From: Chitinophaga pinensis
GTDB lineage: Bacteria; Bacteroidota; Bacteroidia; Flavobacteriales_D; Crocinitomicaceae
Assembly (NCBI GenBank): GCA_945870115.1
Contig: CAMBRH010000166.1
Span: forward strand, 1-7,599
Length of the DNA: 7,599 nucleotides
Direction: 5' to 3'
Shown here: positions 6,685 through 7,599 of the stretch, piece after piece
Layout of the letters: each line of letters begins with the position of its first letter
Numbering within the stretch: position 1 is the stretch's first letter
Made by a program: the position numbers and the translations under genes
The notes under the pieces: model-generated
Databases searched by the model: none
The model's input: only the letters and a program-made list of their open reading frames with translations
Told to the model about the DNA's origin: nothing

Positions 6685-6738
6685 ACGACGGATTTACATC
6701 CGTCGTTAGCAACATTTCACTCCTACGGAGTTTTGTTG
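6685..6738. repeat. REP-like double hairpin element in the convergent spacer
   Basis: The first hairpin is a perfect 9-bp stem, ACGACGGAT (6685-6693) and ATCCGTCGT (6698-6706), with loop TTAC. Four bases later CAACA (6710-6714) pairs with TGTTG (6734-6738) and encloses a second stem, ACTCC (6719-6723) and GGAGT (6727-6731), with loop TAC. The region is clearly richer in G/C than its surroundings. Neither strand shows the hairpin-then-T-run order of an intrinsic terminator: the T-run lies before the first stem on the plus strand. I recall similar CTACGGAG-containing sequences as dispersed REP-type repeats in Flavobacteriales; copy number is not visible here. The remainder of the 6561-6804 spacer shows no gene. 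Confidence 0.55.
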
Positions 6739-6804
6739 TGATATATCTGAAAATCATAATTTTTAAAGGAACGAAGAGTTGAGAGTTTTAAAAAAGTCAT
6801 CATT

Positions 6805-7599
6805 TTATTCTTCTACATAAACGCGCTGCACTCTCCTAGACATCGAAGTCAAAACTTCATAAGGAATGGTTTGCATTTTTTGCGCTAATTCTTCGATTGT
6901 TTGATGTTGACCTAAAATTTCAACGGTATCATTTACTTCGCAGGAAACATTTGTTACGTCAATCATTGTCATGTCCATGCACACATTTCCAATTATCGGA
7001 CAAAAGGTTTTATTGACAAACATTCCGCCTTTTCCTTGACTTAAATTTCGCTTGAAACCATCGGCGTAACCAACTGGAACAATCGCTATTTTCATGTCTT
7101 TTTCTGCAATAAACGTGCAACTGTAACCAACACTTTCTCCAATTTTGACTTCATTAATCTGAGAAATAATCGAAGACCAAGAAATCGCTGGAACTAATTC
7201 TGAAACATTCTTAGGATTTGAACTAATTCCATAAAGTCCAATTCCAACACGTACCATGTCAAATTGCGCCTCAGGAAAACGTGACACCCCTTCAGAGTTC
7301 AAAATGTGTTTCATAAAAGAATAGGAAAGTTTGCTTTCAAAGAAAGAACAAATTTTATTAAATTTTTCAATTTGTTGTAAACTAAATTCTTGCGAATTAT
7401 TGTTATCAGAATCTGCTAAATGAGAGTAAATACTTTGAATTTTGACTTCGGGCTGTGTTTGAATTAAATCCAATAATTGCGTGACATTTTCAGCTTCAAA
7501 ACCCAAACGATTCATTCCAGTATCAAATTTTAAATGAATTGGATAATTTTCAATCGTATTGTTTATCAACGCTTTAACGAACGTTTCTAAAATCTCGAA
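6805..7599 (-). CDS. alr: alanine racemase, C-terminal part (N-terminus beyond window)
   Basis: Alr interconverts L- and D-alanine with pyridoxal phosphate, supplying D-alanine for peptidoglycan. The frame is open to the window edge, so 264 C-terminal residues are visible. A TTG at 7569 is not a true start, because homologous sequence continues upstream of it. Counting from the edge, KFDTGMNR (24-31) gives the lysine and arginine equivalent to Lys129 and Arg136 of the Geobacillus enzyme. RVGIGLYG carries the PLP-pyridine arginine (117), VGYSCT the catalytic tyrosine (159, equivalent to Tyr265), and NVCMDMTMIDV the substrate-site Met-Asp (208-209). VPVGYADGF and the ending PYEVLTSMSRRVQRVYVEE are canonical. 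The PLP-binding lysine lies beyond the edge. In many Bacteroidota Alr is the C-terminal half of a MurF-Alr fusion; the visible part cannot tell. It converges on the LRR gene. Confidence 0.95.
   Translation of the reverse strand, partial: FEILETFVKALINNTIENYPIHLKFDTGMNRLGFEAENVTQLLDLIQTQPEVKIQSIYSHLADSDNNNSQEFSLQQIEKFNKICSFFESKLSYSFMKHILNSEGVSRFPEAQFDMVRVGIGLYGISSNPKNVSELVPAISWSSIISQINEVKIGESVGYSCTFIAEKDMKIAIVPVGYADGFKRNLSQGKGGMFVNKTFCPIIGNVCMDMTMIDVTNVSCEVNDTVEILGQHQTIEELAQKMQTIPYEVLTSMSRRVQRVYVEE

Noticed and set aside
7567..7569. TTG as the start codon of alanine racemase
   Set aside because: Homologous sequence continues upstream in frame to the window edge and the PLP-lysine region would be lost, so the gene is simply cut by the window.

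Overview
The window reads as chromosomal DNA of a Bacteroidota member, most likely order Flavobacteriales. It is strongly A/T-rich. Genes lack Shine-Dalgarno-like sites. A large surface protein ends in a type IX secretion (T9SS) sorting domain, a machinery restricted to this phylum. Two candidate promoters resemble the Bacteroidota TTTG / TAnnTTTG pattern rather than the E. coli -35/-10 pattern. Genus cannot be fixed from what is visible.

Layout, left to right. Minus strand 1-838: a partial DUF4328-type membrane protein directly abutting the upstream purine-synthesis gene purN (TAA then ATG with no gap). Plus strand 884-1558: a flavin-dependent nitroreductase-fold enzyme that looks specifically like iodotyrosine deiodinase, divergent from purN across 45 bp. 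Plus strand 1625-4068: a housekeeping block of acpP (acyl carrier protein), fabF (ketoacyl-ACP synthase II) and rnc (RNase III). FabF and rnc are separated by an unusual repeat-filled spacer that runs up to the GTG start of rnc. Plus strand 4308-6560: a 750-residue secreted leucine-rich-repeat protein with a T9SS tail. Convergent to it, minus strand 6805-7599 holds the C-terminal part of alanine racemase (Alr), cut by the window edge. The 244-bp convergent spacer carries a REP-like pair of hairpins.

Functionally, AcpP and FabF work together in fatty-acid elongation. PurN (purines), Alr (D-alanine for peptidoglycan) and RNase III (RNA processing) are independent housekeeping enzymes. The deiodinase-like enzyme and the LRR surface protein are the accessory elements placed among them.

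I see no CRISPR array, tRNA, rRNA, phage gene or transposase, and no multi-gene novel system. The most noteworthy items are the conserved iodotyrosine-binding triad, the eight exact 20-residue LRR units with an aligned cysteine ladder, the D-to-N change in the RNase III active site, and the two intergenic repeat elements.
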